Shown: in pieces, positions 49,301 through 60,299 of the stretch
Layout: each line of letters starts with the position of its first letter
Position numbering within the stretch: position 1 is the stretch's first letter
DNA from: Odontesthes bonariensis
Taxonomy: Eukaryota > Chordata > Actinopteri > Atheriniformes > Atherinopsidae
Direction of reading: 5' to 3'
NCBI RefSeq assembly: GCF_027942865.1
Contig: NC_134522.1
Span: 8,583,849 to 8,647,848 of the forward strand
Length of the DNA: 64,000 nt
Translations under genes and position numbers: made by a program
Notes under the pieces: generated by a model
Database searches by the model: none
Told to the model about the DNA's origin: nothing
What the model saw: only the letters and a program-made list of their open reading frames with translations

Positions 49301-52300
49301 CGTGATTCACAAAACAAAAACTATCATTAGTTTTCACATCTTGTTCAGCACATTCTCTTTGCTGCCTCCTGGCCGACATTATTCTCCCCACGGAAAGCTC
49401 TAAACATCCACGTGAAATCTTTTATTCCTTCGACTGTCAGGCTTTTAAGCGCTGATAGCAGCAATCCTCTTAAATCACTTCTTTTTAAACACCTTGAATC
49501 ACGTTTAAACTCAAATATTTGAGTTGCTGCAAATGAATTTCCCCGTTTTGTTTTCTAAAGTTTTCTGAATATGTTCTGGCCAAAAAAAGTCACACTCGAA
49601 TATTTAGCTGGAATATCTTCAGCTTAGATTAGAGCACACATTCCCTGTCATTTTCAGAAGCTCATGCAATGTCACAACATGCTTTCTGTCCAGAGCAGCA
49701 GCAATTTTGCACCAAAATCTTGTACTAATGATGGGAAACTCGGATCCCTGCGTCTTCTCCAGCACACCTCAAAGATCCTGAATGGGATTAAACTCTAGGC
49801 TCTGTGGTGACCAGTCCATGTGTGAAAATGCTCCCTGTCTCATGTTCCCTGAATCATTCTTTCACTAGTTTAGCCCAGTAAACCGCGGCATTGCCATCTT
49901 GTAGTGGCCCAGGACCATGCTATCAGAGAAGACAATCTATTAATAAAAAAACGGACATTCAGTATAGTCAGGCAGTCATTTTCTTTGGATACACAACTTT
50001 GCTAAACTTGGACTTGACCAAGTGAGGCGACCTCGGTTCATAGCGCCGCCCCCACGGCCTTGTGTAGTCGACACTGGGCCGCTCTTCTTACCCTGTCCCT
50101 CTGGAACAGAGTACAGCCAGACTCATCATAACTCACGACCTTTTGCCATTGCTCCAGAATCCAATCTTTAGGCCACAAAGCTGTTTAGTCCCAGTACCTT
50201 GAGTTCTCATAGTGCATGTGGAAGTGCTGAAATGCTCTTACTTTCATGACCGAACACTGCCGTGAGTTCTACAGTTGATTTTTTTCCTTTATTTGATTTC
50301 ACAAAACCTCGAAGCGATCTTCAATCCTGAATCATTTTTTACGACCCCGTTTACCTCCTTGAAGATGATGATTCATCACTATCTGTCCATGTTTTAATAA
50401 TGTGTCAGAGACTTCTTAACCCAGTTTTAGTTGTTTCACCCGTGTCATTGGCTTGATGCAGGTCAATAATTTGACTCTAAATAAATAAAGTATTGTATCC
50501 ATCTTAACTTCTTGTCTATCCATGAGAGTAATGTCTTCTCCACAACCACAGCATGTGTCCTCTGACATGCTCGTTTAGTGAATGTTCACTGATCACAGCT
50601 AATTAATGGCAGGTTCGTACCTATTAGTTCAACCCAGACTGTGAATTTTCTTTCCCAAGTCAGGTAGTGTATGTGTAAAAGAGTAACCACAAAAGAGCGT
50701 CATTATGACCAACAGATCTGAGTACTTTTAGCTCCTGGGAAACAAAGTTCTTGTTAGTTCCTGTTAAAGAACTAAATGAGCTTCAGAGTATAGTTTTGTT
50801 GTGGTTGGGCATGGGTTAGGCTATGTAGTCGACTGACTGGCTGCTGCACAAACAGGTCTGAGCTTCAGAGAGCAATGAAGCTCCAGTGAAAAGGAGGAAG
50901 TGAGTTTCAACTGCCATCACGCAGTTGAACAATGATGACAGGACTACGACTAATTGGACATGCTGGGCACTGCTCGCCCTTTCCTGAAAGTACATTACTT
51001 CCTTTTGAGGCTGAAATATCTAATACTTCACGTAGTGCAAATGCAGCTGCTCACATGTCATTCAAATATTGTCTTCAACTTGAGCACTGACGGTGATTTT
51101 TATATATATTTTTTAAATAATCTACAGGAACCCACTACTTTACATAATAAATATTTAATTTATGTTGGCGGTGAGGATTTGAACTGGGTCTGCAGACGTG
51201 CTGAGCTGTATCAAACTGCTGTGGCAACATATTAAAGCCATTTCTCAATTCTGAGAATTATTTACTCTACTAAAGTACTCTCCTAAAGAACCCTGACTCA
51301 AAATCAGTACAGGCATGTTTACTAGTCCTGTAAACCATATTTGTGACTATGACCTGTGAACATATATTTTTCCCCCAACCTATAGGGATTGTTAAGTCTC
51401 CTCGGAGGTCAAACTAAGATTTTATTATGTCTACTCTTGCTAGAAAGGCTCATTAAAAAATCCAGATATGAAGTATAAATTGCAATTAACACTAATCTCA
51501 AATTGGTACCTATTAAGAATACTTCATGGAGCTCAGACAAAAAAGCAAAGTGAAAAGAAGACTGGACGAATTACGCATGAAAACTGCTTTTGTGCATACA
51601 CGCAAAGACGGACAAAGAGTTGTGTGTTTGTGTGTCAAGAACAGTTGAATGAAATCCTTGTCAGTCCCTTGCAACACTGAGCAGCTTGCTAAGCTGGATC
51701 AATGGCAATGTCACAGCGTACACACACCACCAAGTTCACACACATATCTGCTTTGCTTCGTCCCTCCACGCTGACATGGACACTGTCACACTCCATTCCC
51801 CCTCTCATTAAACACACAACACAAGGTCAAAGATGGTTGAATCTCTTTTTTTCTAACACGTCGCTGGATTTTCTTCGTGATGTGGATTTAAGCAGCATTG
51901 TGAGCTCCTGGGAGGAGTACTGTAACAGGACCTCATGAGACCTTTAGTCCAATTTCATCTGCACTGAATTTGTCATTCTGGACTCAGCCAGTGACTCTGA
52001 CCGCTGCACAAACTTCTAACTCAAATATGATCTGTGTTACAGGTGAGAAGCAGGGCCATGTGCAAACCAGAATCTAAAATCTGTTTGTACTAAAGGTGAC
52101 TACTGGAAAAATGGACTGAAATGGGTTCATATAAGACAGCAAACTGAGGACTAAAGTCCTTAAATAGGATCTAAATAACTTTATTTTGCTGCAACAGCGC
52201 CTGCTGTTAGTCAGGCTAGTGTTAAAGAGGCACATGAATGATGTTTAAACATACAAGTTTACTTGTCATTAGGAGCACAACCCCGTCTGTGAAAGCATTC

Positions 52301-55300
52301 GCAAAATGTGTTCCAAAGCTCTGGAAGTAATTTCCCGTCCTTGAAAATAACCACTGAAGCAATCTCCTAAAAGATTGAAACAAGACTACACATTCCTAAC
52401 AGACAGTCTGCGTTTTCAAACTGAAAAAGTACGACTACACAGATATCCGTGAAGCACGAAGGTCTAAAAACTGTGTTTTTAGAAGTGAGGAATTCCCAAG
52501 CCTCTAACAAGTTATCTGTGCATGTCCACAAGTGGCAAGCAAGGAACGTCCATCCATCCAAGTCAACACAACTCAGCTGCAGATAGTGTCAGACTCAGAC
52601 TGTACATGTAAAGCTGTGGTGACACAGACACGGGTCACAAAACGTCCTTGTGTGTACGAGTAGAGCCTTCAGTATATGACATCTTCTCACAGTGAGCATC
52701 ACAACTGTGCACCACAAAGCTCACCTCGGGTCAGAAGATAAAAAAAAGAGACGCGTAATTCCTTACTGTTGGTTTCAGAAACGTGCTTTTGGACTTGTGA
52801 ATCTATCACATGGATGAACCATCCGTGCACACAGGTGAGAAATCCAAATCGTACGTTTTGCAGACCAGACCCACAGATTTGTAAAGTGAGCGCGCACATT
52901 TCTGATCCCTTTTCTCTTCAGACAACAAGGAAATGTGCCGGTGTGTGCAGGACTTTGTCGTCACACCCACAGGTGAGAATTCCCTGACCAAGCTTGGATC
53001 CTCTCCTGACAAAGGGTTTAAAAAAGTACCTGATAAGTTGGTTCATTTCAAGCCACATAAGGTAATGGAGCAGATCCAAAATGTTGGCCAATAAACACCA
53101 GACACCACAGCACAGAGATGACAAACTAGGTCCTCTAAGTAGGCGGCTTCTTCACAGTTTGAACAAACCTAAAGATTCTGTACAAAGATAGAAACCAAGG
53201 CAGTTTGATTGTTATATTGTTTAGACTCACAAATATCAATACAAGTATAAGCACTAAAATAGATCCTTGGGTTCTACCAGGAAATCGGTGATACAGCTAG
53301 TTAGGAGCCAGAGCTTAACTTAGAACCAGTTCTTTCAGTTTTGACTGCCAAAGTATTTACTCCTGCCCTGAAAAACTGCAGCTATAGTAGCACCAACTCC
53401 TACATCAAAGGCTGAGGGCCAAGTTTTCAACTGTTGTGACAGTCATGCTTAAAAATCCAGAGCCAGTGGCTCAGTCGAATAGCTAAAAAAAATGTACCCG
53501 TCGTCTTTTCCTAAGCCCTTTTCCTTGACCTTGATAGAAAACATGGGGTAAAGGAAAGATGGAAGAAGAAATTCTAAAGGAAAAGGCAACCGGCCCTGCA
53601 ACAACAATTCAACCACACAAAGATGCTATGATGTGGGTCTGCCGCATAAAGACCACATAATGTTTAATTCAATCCTATCACATTGCTACATGAAGGTTAG
53701 CTCATATATATCGTATTAGAGATATTACTTGATTACTTGAAATAACTTGTTGTCACAGGCTCCTCACACTCACCCTTCTGTCTTCGTATTCATCCACAGG
53801 AATCAAAGTTAGCAGCTGCAAGGAATTGTGGGAAAGAATGATCTCCTTTCTGTCATAAAGGATGGTGCGGTGTATTCTATGCTAAAGGAGATCTTAAAGG
53901 AAGCATTGGAGCTCCTTTCCTTAGCCTTTTGGAGAATTAGAACTGCTCTCATCATGGCTGCCGCTCATATACTTCTGGGTCATTTCACTCAGTTGGGACG
54001 GTCCCTTAGCAAAATGGACTGTTCCACCAAACCCCCTGTGTAGCAACCAGTCTGCTTATTCAAGAGAGAACAATGAAAAACTTAACTTTGATGCGGACGT
54101 GAAGTTGAAGCAGCTGTGGAGGAGCATGAGCTCAGCGCTCCTCTCATTTTCATTCATATTCATGTTTTAATATCGTGACTGCTCCCACCTAGAACAGCAT
54201 TCATAATCTCATCTTCCAACTCAGTCTACTCTCTTCTTGCAGCTCCATTTATAAACAATGTCTGTATTTTAATTGGGGACCTGAATATCAAATAAAAACA
54301 CTCAAAATGATTCAACTATCTTTAAAATAACAAACTGATTAACCGTCTCCCTGCACTGTGGTTTATAAGGACACTACATCTAATACACGTTTCTTCATGG
54401 AAGCAGGTACTGGAGCAGGTTGAACGTTGGATACCAGATTTTCCAATCAGTACTGTTCCCAGTGGAAAAGCCCAGTGGAGAGATCTCTCCTGTATCAGAA
54501 TTACTCACGGCTAACTCTTGTCATCACACAAACAGCTTTCAGAAGAAAGGATTTTTTCACCGAGCGGGGAAACACAAACATAAACAAAAGTAAACAATAG
54601 GGATGGCACACTCTCCCCTGTACCCACAGCGGGGCCTTTGAAGGGGGAGCACTTTGGCACAAAATGGCTGCCATGCGACTATGCACTTGGTTGATGCACA
54701 ATAGTGTTGTGAACGGAGCAAGTTAGTGACCCATGCAGGATACAATTCCCCTTTCCACTGACCAAAAAGAGGCATTATGCAAACTGAGCAGTAACAATTG
54801 AGGAGCACGTACGTGGGTTCAGTGGTGGAAAACTGTAGATGTTGGGACAATTCCAGCTCCCGACCATAAGGTTTCTGAAACGATGTTTGTTTTTCCTACT
54901 CTTTGTACGGAATGATCTTCTCTGTGTGTATTCACACATTAAGCTATGAAAGGGTTGATGAGATGGGCATGATTGGGTCTTTTCTCTAACACAAAAGCTC
55001 AAGCCAGCGTGTGTGGACACATTATTGTCTTGATTTACTGTCTCAAATAACAAACAGATGAACTGTAGCTGGATAAAGCCCTGGTGAAAAACAAATGTGT
55101 TCAGTACATTAAATGGTAGAAGAAGAATTTTGAAGCTTACTCTTTTGGAAAGGCTTGTTTTTGGGCTAAGTGCATTTTAGTTGTAATAAAATGGTAGAAA
55201 AACAGAATTTGAAGTGTTTTTTATTTTATTTTTGTGTGCTAAAGTGGAACAGCTTACAGTATACTTCAGAATGTGGCTGTGTACGCAATAATTTACATGT

Positions 55301-55939
55301 CAGAGTAGTGAAATAAAGATTTATCAAATTGTTTTGTAAGTATACTGCAAATGTCATACTGTTTTAAATAAGTACTTCATAGTAACTTTCCAATATATTT
55401 TGTTATTGCTTTATAACTATGCTCAAATATGGGGAAAAGTGCACTTGTAGCAACTTGGATCTTTTTTGTAAACATCTGGCAACATCCTGTTAAGCCACAA
55501 AGAGAAAATTCCTTCAAACGTGGTAATGAATGGGTGCTTATAGGGACAGAACACTCCAAACAACGCCTGCTTACATATCAGAGCACACAGGGGATATTTC
55601 CAGAGACACTGCTCAGTATGGGGAACTACCTGAGGGCGTGCGCGTGTGTGCGTGCGTGTGTGTGAGAGAGAGGAGTAAGTGCGTTAATGAAGTTATTATT
55701 AACCCGTTCAGTCAGATTACAAGCTGAGCACTCATTGCTGCTTTGTCACAAGACAAGAAGTAAAAGCACGCTGCTCTCACACAGACATTAATGTCTTTCT
55801 CAGCTGTTCTCTGCTACAGTGTAGGTGTGCTGACAGCCATGCACTCCGACAGCAACTGAGTCCAACTTACCTTCAGCTGGAAGGGATGTATCTCATTGAG
55901 TGAATGTCTCCTGAGCTTCTTCGTCAGCGTCTTTAACAT
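31385..55939 (-). CDS. unrecognised gene, five coding exons, 281-residue serine/proline/arginine-rich protein
   Basis: Coding exons on the minus strand: 55939-55871, 45280-45199, 45057-44543, 38950-38897 and 31510-31385 (stop TAA). All introns are GT-AG, with good donors GTAAGT and GTGAGT at exons 1 and 4. The phases join without a break and the sum, 846 nt, gives 281 residues. I do not recognise the family. Visible features: a basic N-terminus (KKLRRHSL) with a kinase-site-like RRHS at residues 10-13; an acidic serine patch ESDDSEGE at 34-41; a helical basic-leucine segment ARLRRLRLLLDANLD followed by SSEEELERI; a second acidic patch SSASSDEE; proline-serine-rich low complexity; a short hydrophobic stretch FQLQVVQPVARPIIL; a basic KMLLKKNCGGKTRTMKIR encoded by exon 4; and a tail with RPPPRYTYDPSIFAF. 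No signal peptide or membrane helix. It looks like a soluble regulatory protein (inference). Intron 1 is 10.6 kb. Confidence 0.8.
33168..33242 (-). repeat. common teleost interspersed repeat, partial copy 2
   Basis: Shares the 'gcctgatgactgctgggag' core with the copy at 3,419-3,717 but in opposite orientation, and includes 'gatggactggcgatctgtcc'. Confidence 0.7.
33245..33719 (-). mobile_element. fragment of a DNA transposon with the start of a captured ORF
   Basis: The minus strand has a start codon at 33,320 followed by MAEYLSDFNDVDDDFEYDG, an acidic opening resembling an accessory protein of ISL2EU/Harbinger-type fish transposons (recalled, not searched). The ORF breaks off after about 23 residues, where the neighbouring repeat begins. 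The outer end reads 'aaaccgaacttcccctttaa' at about 33,700-33,719, like the 'aaaggg(g/a)a(g/t)aagttc' type terminus of fish MITEs. A TGACGTCA site lies at 33,416-33,423 upstream of the ATG, as would suit the element's own promoter. No matching left terminus was found, so the copy is truncated. Confidence 0.5.
35084..35960 (-). mobile_element. internally deleted Tc1-like transposon, copy A
   Basis: Minus strand 35,476-35,285 encodes KIEETGQVKDKRRSVRPKEL and LKVMSLRKRKESSKDLTQELRDA, the helix-turn-helix/linker part of a Tc1 transposase. One end reads 'gtacaaaagtcttgagcca' (35,084), the outer terminus seen in other copies of this family. The other end is about 35,960. The catalytic part is missing: the reading jumps from ELRDA to IPEDDSRK, a C-terminal motif. 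Same family as the copies at 41,025 and 60,300. It cannot make transposase. Confidence 0.75.
36000..37470. other. no gene seen (intron of the unnamed gene)
   Basis: Unassigned AT-rich intronic sequence; no exon-like open frame with splice signals was found. Confidence 0.4.
37478..37520. repeat. (CA)n microsatellite
   Basis: About 43 bases of CA repeats with one or two G interruptions. Confidence 0.95.
38050..38662. mobile_element. 613-bp element with perfect 23-bp terminal inverted repeats
   Basis: Positions 38,050-38,072 (starting 'catgacctggttactcaag') are the exact reverse complement of 38,640-38,662. The interior has no coding potential of note; two short open frames of 62 and 72 codons do not resemble a transposase. 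This is the architecture of a non-autonomous DNA transposon (MITE). Flanking bases do not show an obvious longer target duplication, so the superfamily is unassigned. It lies in intron 4 of the unnamed gene, 235 bases downstream of the exon 4 donor. Confidence 0.7.
39150..39173. repeat. (TG)n microsatellite
   Basis: About 24 bases of TG repeats with one CG interruption. Confidence 0.9.
39180..41020. other. no gene seen (intron 3 of the unnamed gene)
   Basis: AT-rich intronic sequence without recognised repeats or exons. Confidence 0.4.
41025..41755 (-). mobile_element. internally deleted Tc1-like transposon, copy B
   Basis: Minus strand 41,305-41,150 reads SSKGLTQELRDASGPSADPS and SLIRNGLHGRVA, a stretch shared almost word for word with the copy at 60,300-61,290. 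The ends read 'gcaaaagttatgagacaccc' (41,025) and 'aacacttttgcacag' (about 41,735), consistent with Tc1-type inverted termini. The catalytic domain is missing and the N-terminal part is frameshifted. Confidence 0.75.
41760..44540. other. no gene seen (intron 3 of the unnamed gene)
   Basis: Contains a CA-rich, loosely repetitive stretch (about 42,110-42,240 and 42,350-42,375). A minus-strand open frame near 42,474-42,659 does not carry convincing splice sites. Confidence 0.4.
45367..45410. repeat. perfect 19-bp inverted repeat with 6-base loop
   Basis: Arm 45,367-45,385 (core 'ttgcctggcatccat') is the exact reverse complement of arm 45,392-45,410, around the loop 'caggga'. It lies 87 bases upstream, in transcript sense, of exon 2 of the unnamed gene. 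The transcript could form a stable 44-nt stem-loop there. Too short for a typical microRNA precursor; flanking bases do not extend the stem. Confidence 0.95.
47650..48075 (-). mobile_element. Tc1-like transposon fragment, N-terminal DNA-binding part
   Basis: Minus strand about 48,000-47,865 encodes MPRRKDISSDLSEAIVAAH and then GRGYKAISKLFGVHHST, the first helix-turn-helix of a Tc1-family transposase. The reading is soon disrupted and no catalytic region follows. This is a different Tc1 family from copies A to C, judging by the N-terminal sequence. Confidence 0.8.
48080..49650. other. no gene seen (intron 1 of the unnamed gene)
   Basis: Unassigned AT-rich sequence. Confidence 0.4.
49660..50480. 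mobile_element. relic of a DNA-transposon-like repeat
   Basis: Phrases such as 'gatcctgaatgggattaaac', 'ctgtggtgaccagtcc' and 'gcggcattgccatcttg' have the wording of the degenerate repeat type also seen at 9,640-10,135 and 61,560-62,350. No intact ORF; class assigned by resemblance only. Confidence 0.4.
50490..55860. other. no gene seen (intron 1 of the unnamed gene)
   Basis: No supported exon or recognised repeat. Several short inverted matches around 53,500-53,950 ('aaggaaaagg' and 'cctttcctta' types) hint at an eroded foldback element but are too imperfect to define. Confidence 0.4.
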
Positions 55940-56470
55940 TTTCAATGAGTGGCTTATGGCTTTTCCCCTTTCAATGACCGACTTTAACGTTACTGTCTCC
56001 TAAACGACGGCTACTGCAACTTCATTGGCGACCGCACAGACCGCACGGCGGGTCTAAACTGTGCCACCGGCCACAACTACGACAAAACTGCTCCGTCTGC
56101 GGCCACGCAGCCTCAACTCCAGGTTGAACGGGGTCGCTGAAGATGATGCACCGAATTTTGTGAAACTGCGTAGATGCGGCTTGTTTTCACAGGCTGCCTG
56201 GAGCAAAGTTGGTATCTTCGAGTTCATTAGAGTTTGGTGGCGGAAAGGCTTTCTTTAATCTTTTCCTGGCTTCGCCCGCTCTTACGCTTTCACTGGAAGG
56301 TGTAAAAATTAAAAAAATAATGTCAACTTGTTCGCATTCAGACACGCACACACTCACACTCACACACATACACACAACCAAATGCTCATCGGCCACACGA
56401 GCGCGGAGAGTTCTCCTCCGGCCTGAGCGTACGGCTCTCTGATTGGCTGAGCAGCGGGCTGACGTCACAT
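55940..56470 (-). promoter_or_regulatory. CpG-rich promoter region of the unnamed gene with CRE and CCAAT box
   Basis: Immediately upstream (minus-strand sense) of the ATG at 55,939, the sequence changes from AT-rich to CpG-rich, with repeated CG dinucleotides from about 55,980 to 56,470. A perfect palindromic cAMP-response element TGACGTCA lies at 56,460-56,467 and an inverted CCAAT box (ATTGG) at 56,442-56,446. The two are 13 bases apart, a common arrangement in CpG promoters. No TATA box is apparent. The transcription start is probably between the two sites and 56,000. Confidence 0.6.
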
Positions 56471-56479
56471 ACTCTACCG

Positions 56480-57340
56480 AGGAGGTGGGCTGCGAGTTAA
56501 AGCCACACTGCTGTCCTCCCTGTTGACATTTCCAGCTCATAAACATGGGATGTCGTTTTTAAAACAATTGAATAAATAAACGAATGAACAAATTAGATAA
56601 ATGTATTTTTTTTAAAGTTTATATTGATATAAAATGATGGATGCTCAAATATTCGTCATCATATTTCAAATATACTCGCATATTCAACAATACATGAATT
56701 GTATGAGAAGTAAGCCCATAGCGCTTTTCACACATTGAAATAATCATACTGTAGTACACTTTATTGAAAAATATTAAAAGAAAATATAATTTCAGGTCAA
56801 GTTATCTGCAATTACTAAAGTGCATTTCTTAAATTTTTTTGTTAAATGTACCTTTGTTTATTTCAAGATTGTATTCTCAGGGTTATTGATGTAAAAGTGC
56901 ATTGAAAGCATGTTTTTAAAATGTTATATGTTTGATCAAATTTGATATGTTTGATAACCTAAAGTTTGTATTTCAAGTGTACTTTTTCTCTTGCATTTCA
57001 ACCCATAAAGTCATAACAAAGTTTGTTGGTAAGTCACTATAAAGTATTATTAAGTGAACAGTTGTTCTTTTTTTCCATTTTAACACAAAAAAGTACAATA
57101 AATACATTTCAAAATCTGCCTCTCTACAATGCTTTTACAACTAAAATATAGTTAGCACAAAACCAGCTTTTCCACAACAGTAAGTTAACTAATCATCACA
57201 CTTTAGGTAGACTAAGAATTAGTCTGACTGCAAGTGTACTCAAGTATGCTCAAATTAAATCTACTTAGCAAATTTATCTTTCACTGGGGTTTCTGTTCTG
57301 ATGTTGCATCCATTTACTCCATGAGACTTTTATTTCCTAA
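56480..57340. other. no gene seen; very AT-rich intergenic DNA
   Basis: AT-rich, low-complexity sequence upstream of the unnamed gene. Confidence 0.4.
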
Positions 57341-57349
57341 TGGCACATT

Positions 57350-57625
57350 TATTTATTTCAGAAGAATTTGGAATAAATAAACATAGAATTATTGAATAAA
57401 ATTCCCTTAGTTTAAATGCAAAGTTCTCTTCTAATTTATCCATTTCCAGATTTACTTCACAGCCATATTTGTTGACGTCATAGGCGTATTTATGAAAGTT
57501 GGGACATCCATGTCTGCATTTCAGGCCTGCAACACATTCCAAACAATGTTGGGATGAGAGCAATTTCATGCTAATCATGAAAAATACATAGGTATAAATT
57601 AATAAATAAACAATTATCTTTATAT

Positions 57626-57695
<70 letters not shown>

Positions 57696-58090
57696 CTGTA
57701 ATTATTCAATTACAGTTATTTCTGGTAATTGTTATCATCATTTGGTGCAAAAGCAGTACACATGAAAGGCTGAGGGGCAAAGATAGCAGTGGACTCCCAG
57801 ATTATAATGAAATGTGTGAGAAGATCATTGAACTGAGAGAGATTTGAAAAGCACATCTCGTCCTCTACAGTGCAGAATATCATCAAATGATTCAAGGAAT
57901 CTGGAAGTGTTTTAGTGGTTAAAACTTTACTCTGCAAAAGTGAAGCCTGATGTTAACCTCGTCCAGAGGCCTCATCAACTTCTCTGGGTTCTGAGACATG
58001 ACAAAGTGGAAACCTGCGCTGTGGTCACACAATCGGTATTCCAGATCTTTTTTTTTTTGGAAGAAACTGATGCTGGAAGTGTCTCTTAAC
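57350..58090. mobile_element. degraded second copy of the 'ttgggac' fish repeat, split by (TA)n
   Basis: The stretch around 57,525-57,560 ('ggcctgcaacacattccaaa') matches the wording of the family seen at 29,335-30,115. The downstream half (57,700-58,090) continues in a style compatible with its interior. The (TA)n tract at 57,632-57,693 interrupts it. Confidence 0.45.
57632..57693. repeat. (AT)n microsatellite
   Basis: About 62 bases of uninterrupted AT dinucleotides. Confidence 0.95.
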
Positions 58091-58099
58091 TATAGTGCC

Positions 58100-60230
58100 T
58101 TGGGCAGTTCAGTTTGGCCTCACAGCGGTGGGGTGATAAACAGTTTGGGGCTTGATGGTTAAAACCTTTCATGCTTCATAACTTAACTTGACCCCTTTTC
58201 AACAGCAACCATGTTGACAGTGTGTGGAATATGCAGGTGTTATTATAACAAAAATCTCTCTCAGTATGTGTCATGTAGGGTCCATGCTGACCCTCTGACA
58301 TGTCCTACTGGGACACATTGGAAACAGAGGCATCATCAGAGGCATTAATCAGTTACATCTGTGCTGCTCCTGCTATGACAGTCAGACAGATCTACAGTCA
58401 GTGAGTCGAGTCTGTTAGCTGGCGACGCTGAAGAATGTGGTTCAAGCTCTCTTTTTTCTCCTCAAATCATATTCACCTCTGCCAGGGCAGATATGTGCTC
58501 CAGAAACGGGGCCCGGTGCAACGTTTTGGTTGATACGAAAAGATTTTTTAATGCCTATGAATGAATCTCTCCGTTAAAAGCTAAAATCTTGAACTGAGAA
58601 GTAAAGCCATTAGCACAAATGAAAAATCAACTGTAGTAATGAAGCAAAATATCACATGCAATAAATACTGTATCATTAGAATTGATTCCTAACACTAACA
58701 CAGCAGCTTACTTTCGTCAGTCTAAGTGGGGCTTTGCATTTTTATAAGCTCACCCTAGTGCATATTTTTGGTGAAAAATCCTGATTTGTTAAGGAAAAAG
58801 TAGATAAAAACACACTTGAACAACACATTTGCAAAAAAATACAGTTCATGTGAATTGCACTACCAAACTTACCAAATATTAAGCTACCAAATTACCCAAA
58901 TAATTGGGCTGATGTTGGCTAATTGACTGACATCTTCTTTCCAGATTTAATCAACTCAGATCTATGTTCCTTTTCTGTGACACTAACCAAACTCCACACT
59001 CTAAGATGAACTTTTGGAGCTGTAAATTACAGCTCTGCTAGAAAGTAGCTTCAGTCAGTATCCAGCTTGGCAGCTGTCTTTTGGACTGCAATGTCAGCAT
59101 AATTAAAGACAGTTTTCCAGCATGACCCCAAGAGTTTTAACCATTATATCCAGTAAGTCCGCCACGTATATCCAGTTACAACATCAAATCCTTCACTCTG
59201 ATCTTTTCGTTGATATTTTTTTTTTTAATGCACTGTTCCACGTTCAAGTCCTACAGTAAGAGATTGTGCTTTCGTTCTGGGTTGTGTAAATGCTCTGAAT
59301 CCTTGAAATAGCTGGACGTGCTGCAGTTTCATGGAAACGATCCCCAGCAACCAGACCTTTCGCCAGAGAGACAGAGATGGAGAGATGTGAAGAGGGTGGG
59401 CATGTCAGGTGTAATTGGTGTAAGTGGGGCATCCAGTTTCAGTGACATCATCCTTTGCAACCTGCTTGTGTTCTAGGATGTCGACACACGAGAAAATGCT
59501 GAATGCTTGCCCTGCAGAGCACCTTTTGCAAACATGACTGGGCCTGTTTTTTTTTTGGATTGAAACACAAACATTAATTGACATTGCTGCTGCTTAACTG
59601 TCAGTTTTTGCAGATGCTTACATTTTCTTTGCATTCAGCTGTCACTGCAGCTACTTGTAATGTAATCCTTCATGCTATTTTTCACAAACCACAGTTTATT
59701 TTGAACCCTGTTGCTGGAAAAAACATTGATTCTATTCTGATGTTACTCATTCAGAGTAAACTTTTTTCAGATCTTCCCAAAGAATCTCTCCCTGCTGCTG
59801 ACTCTGCCGTATAAACAAACAGCAGGCTGTGCCTTTAAAGGCCTCTGACTCACTCGATTATGTGTGTGTTTGTTTGTGTGTGTGGTTAAGTGTGTATTTG
59901 TGTGTGGGAGAGAGAGGCTTTCTCACTTAAGTCCTCCGGTCATTGACCTGGTAAACTTTCCAAGCAACATGTGGCTTGGTTCCAGGTCAAGCTCAATGCA
60001 AATCCAATTTGCTGCTGAATATAACCGACCAGTCAACTTCACCCAAGAACTCATGTAACCACTCCGTGTTTAAATTTTTCTGATGAGTATAAAGTCTCCA
60101 AAGTGATGCACAGAGAAAAAAAGCACATTAAAATGAAGGTTATGTGTTATAAAGGAGGAAAAATTGCTCAGTATCTACTGGATTCTTGCTTTTACATTTC
60201 TTTCCATAAGAGGGCAGCATTTGCATTCTT
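58100..60230. other. no gene seen
   Basis: Unassigned intergenic sequence with a short TG-rich tract near 59,862-59,905. Confidence 0.4.
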
Positions 60231-60299
60231 TTAGCATCATGGAAGAATTTATGTCTATGAAAACAGACCTTCTTTGTATCTGATCGTTTTCAGAGGAAT

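Larger units (their letters stand above)
45281..55870 (-). other. intron 1 of the unnamed gene
   Basis: A 10.6-kb first intron. It holds a perfect hairpin (45,367-45,410), a Tc1 N-terminal fragment (47,650-48,075) and a degraded transposon-like relic (49,660-50,480). I found no further coding exon, and none is needed because exons 1 and 2 join in phase 0. Confidence 0.65.

Noticed and set aside
53495..53960. possible foldback element with AAGGAAAAGG-type inverted matches
   Set aside because: The matches are short and imperfect, and no defined ends were found.
56187..56546. 119-codon minus-strand open frame in the CpG-rich region
   Set aside because: It overlaps CA-repeat sequence and promoter motifs, has no domain, and lies upstream of the better supported first exon.
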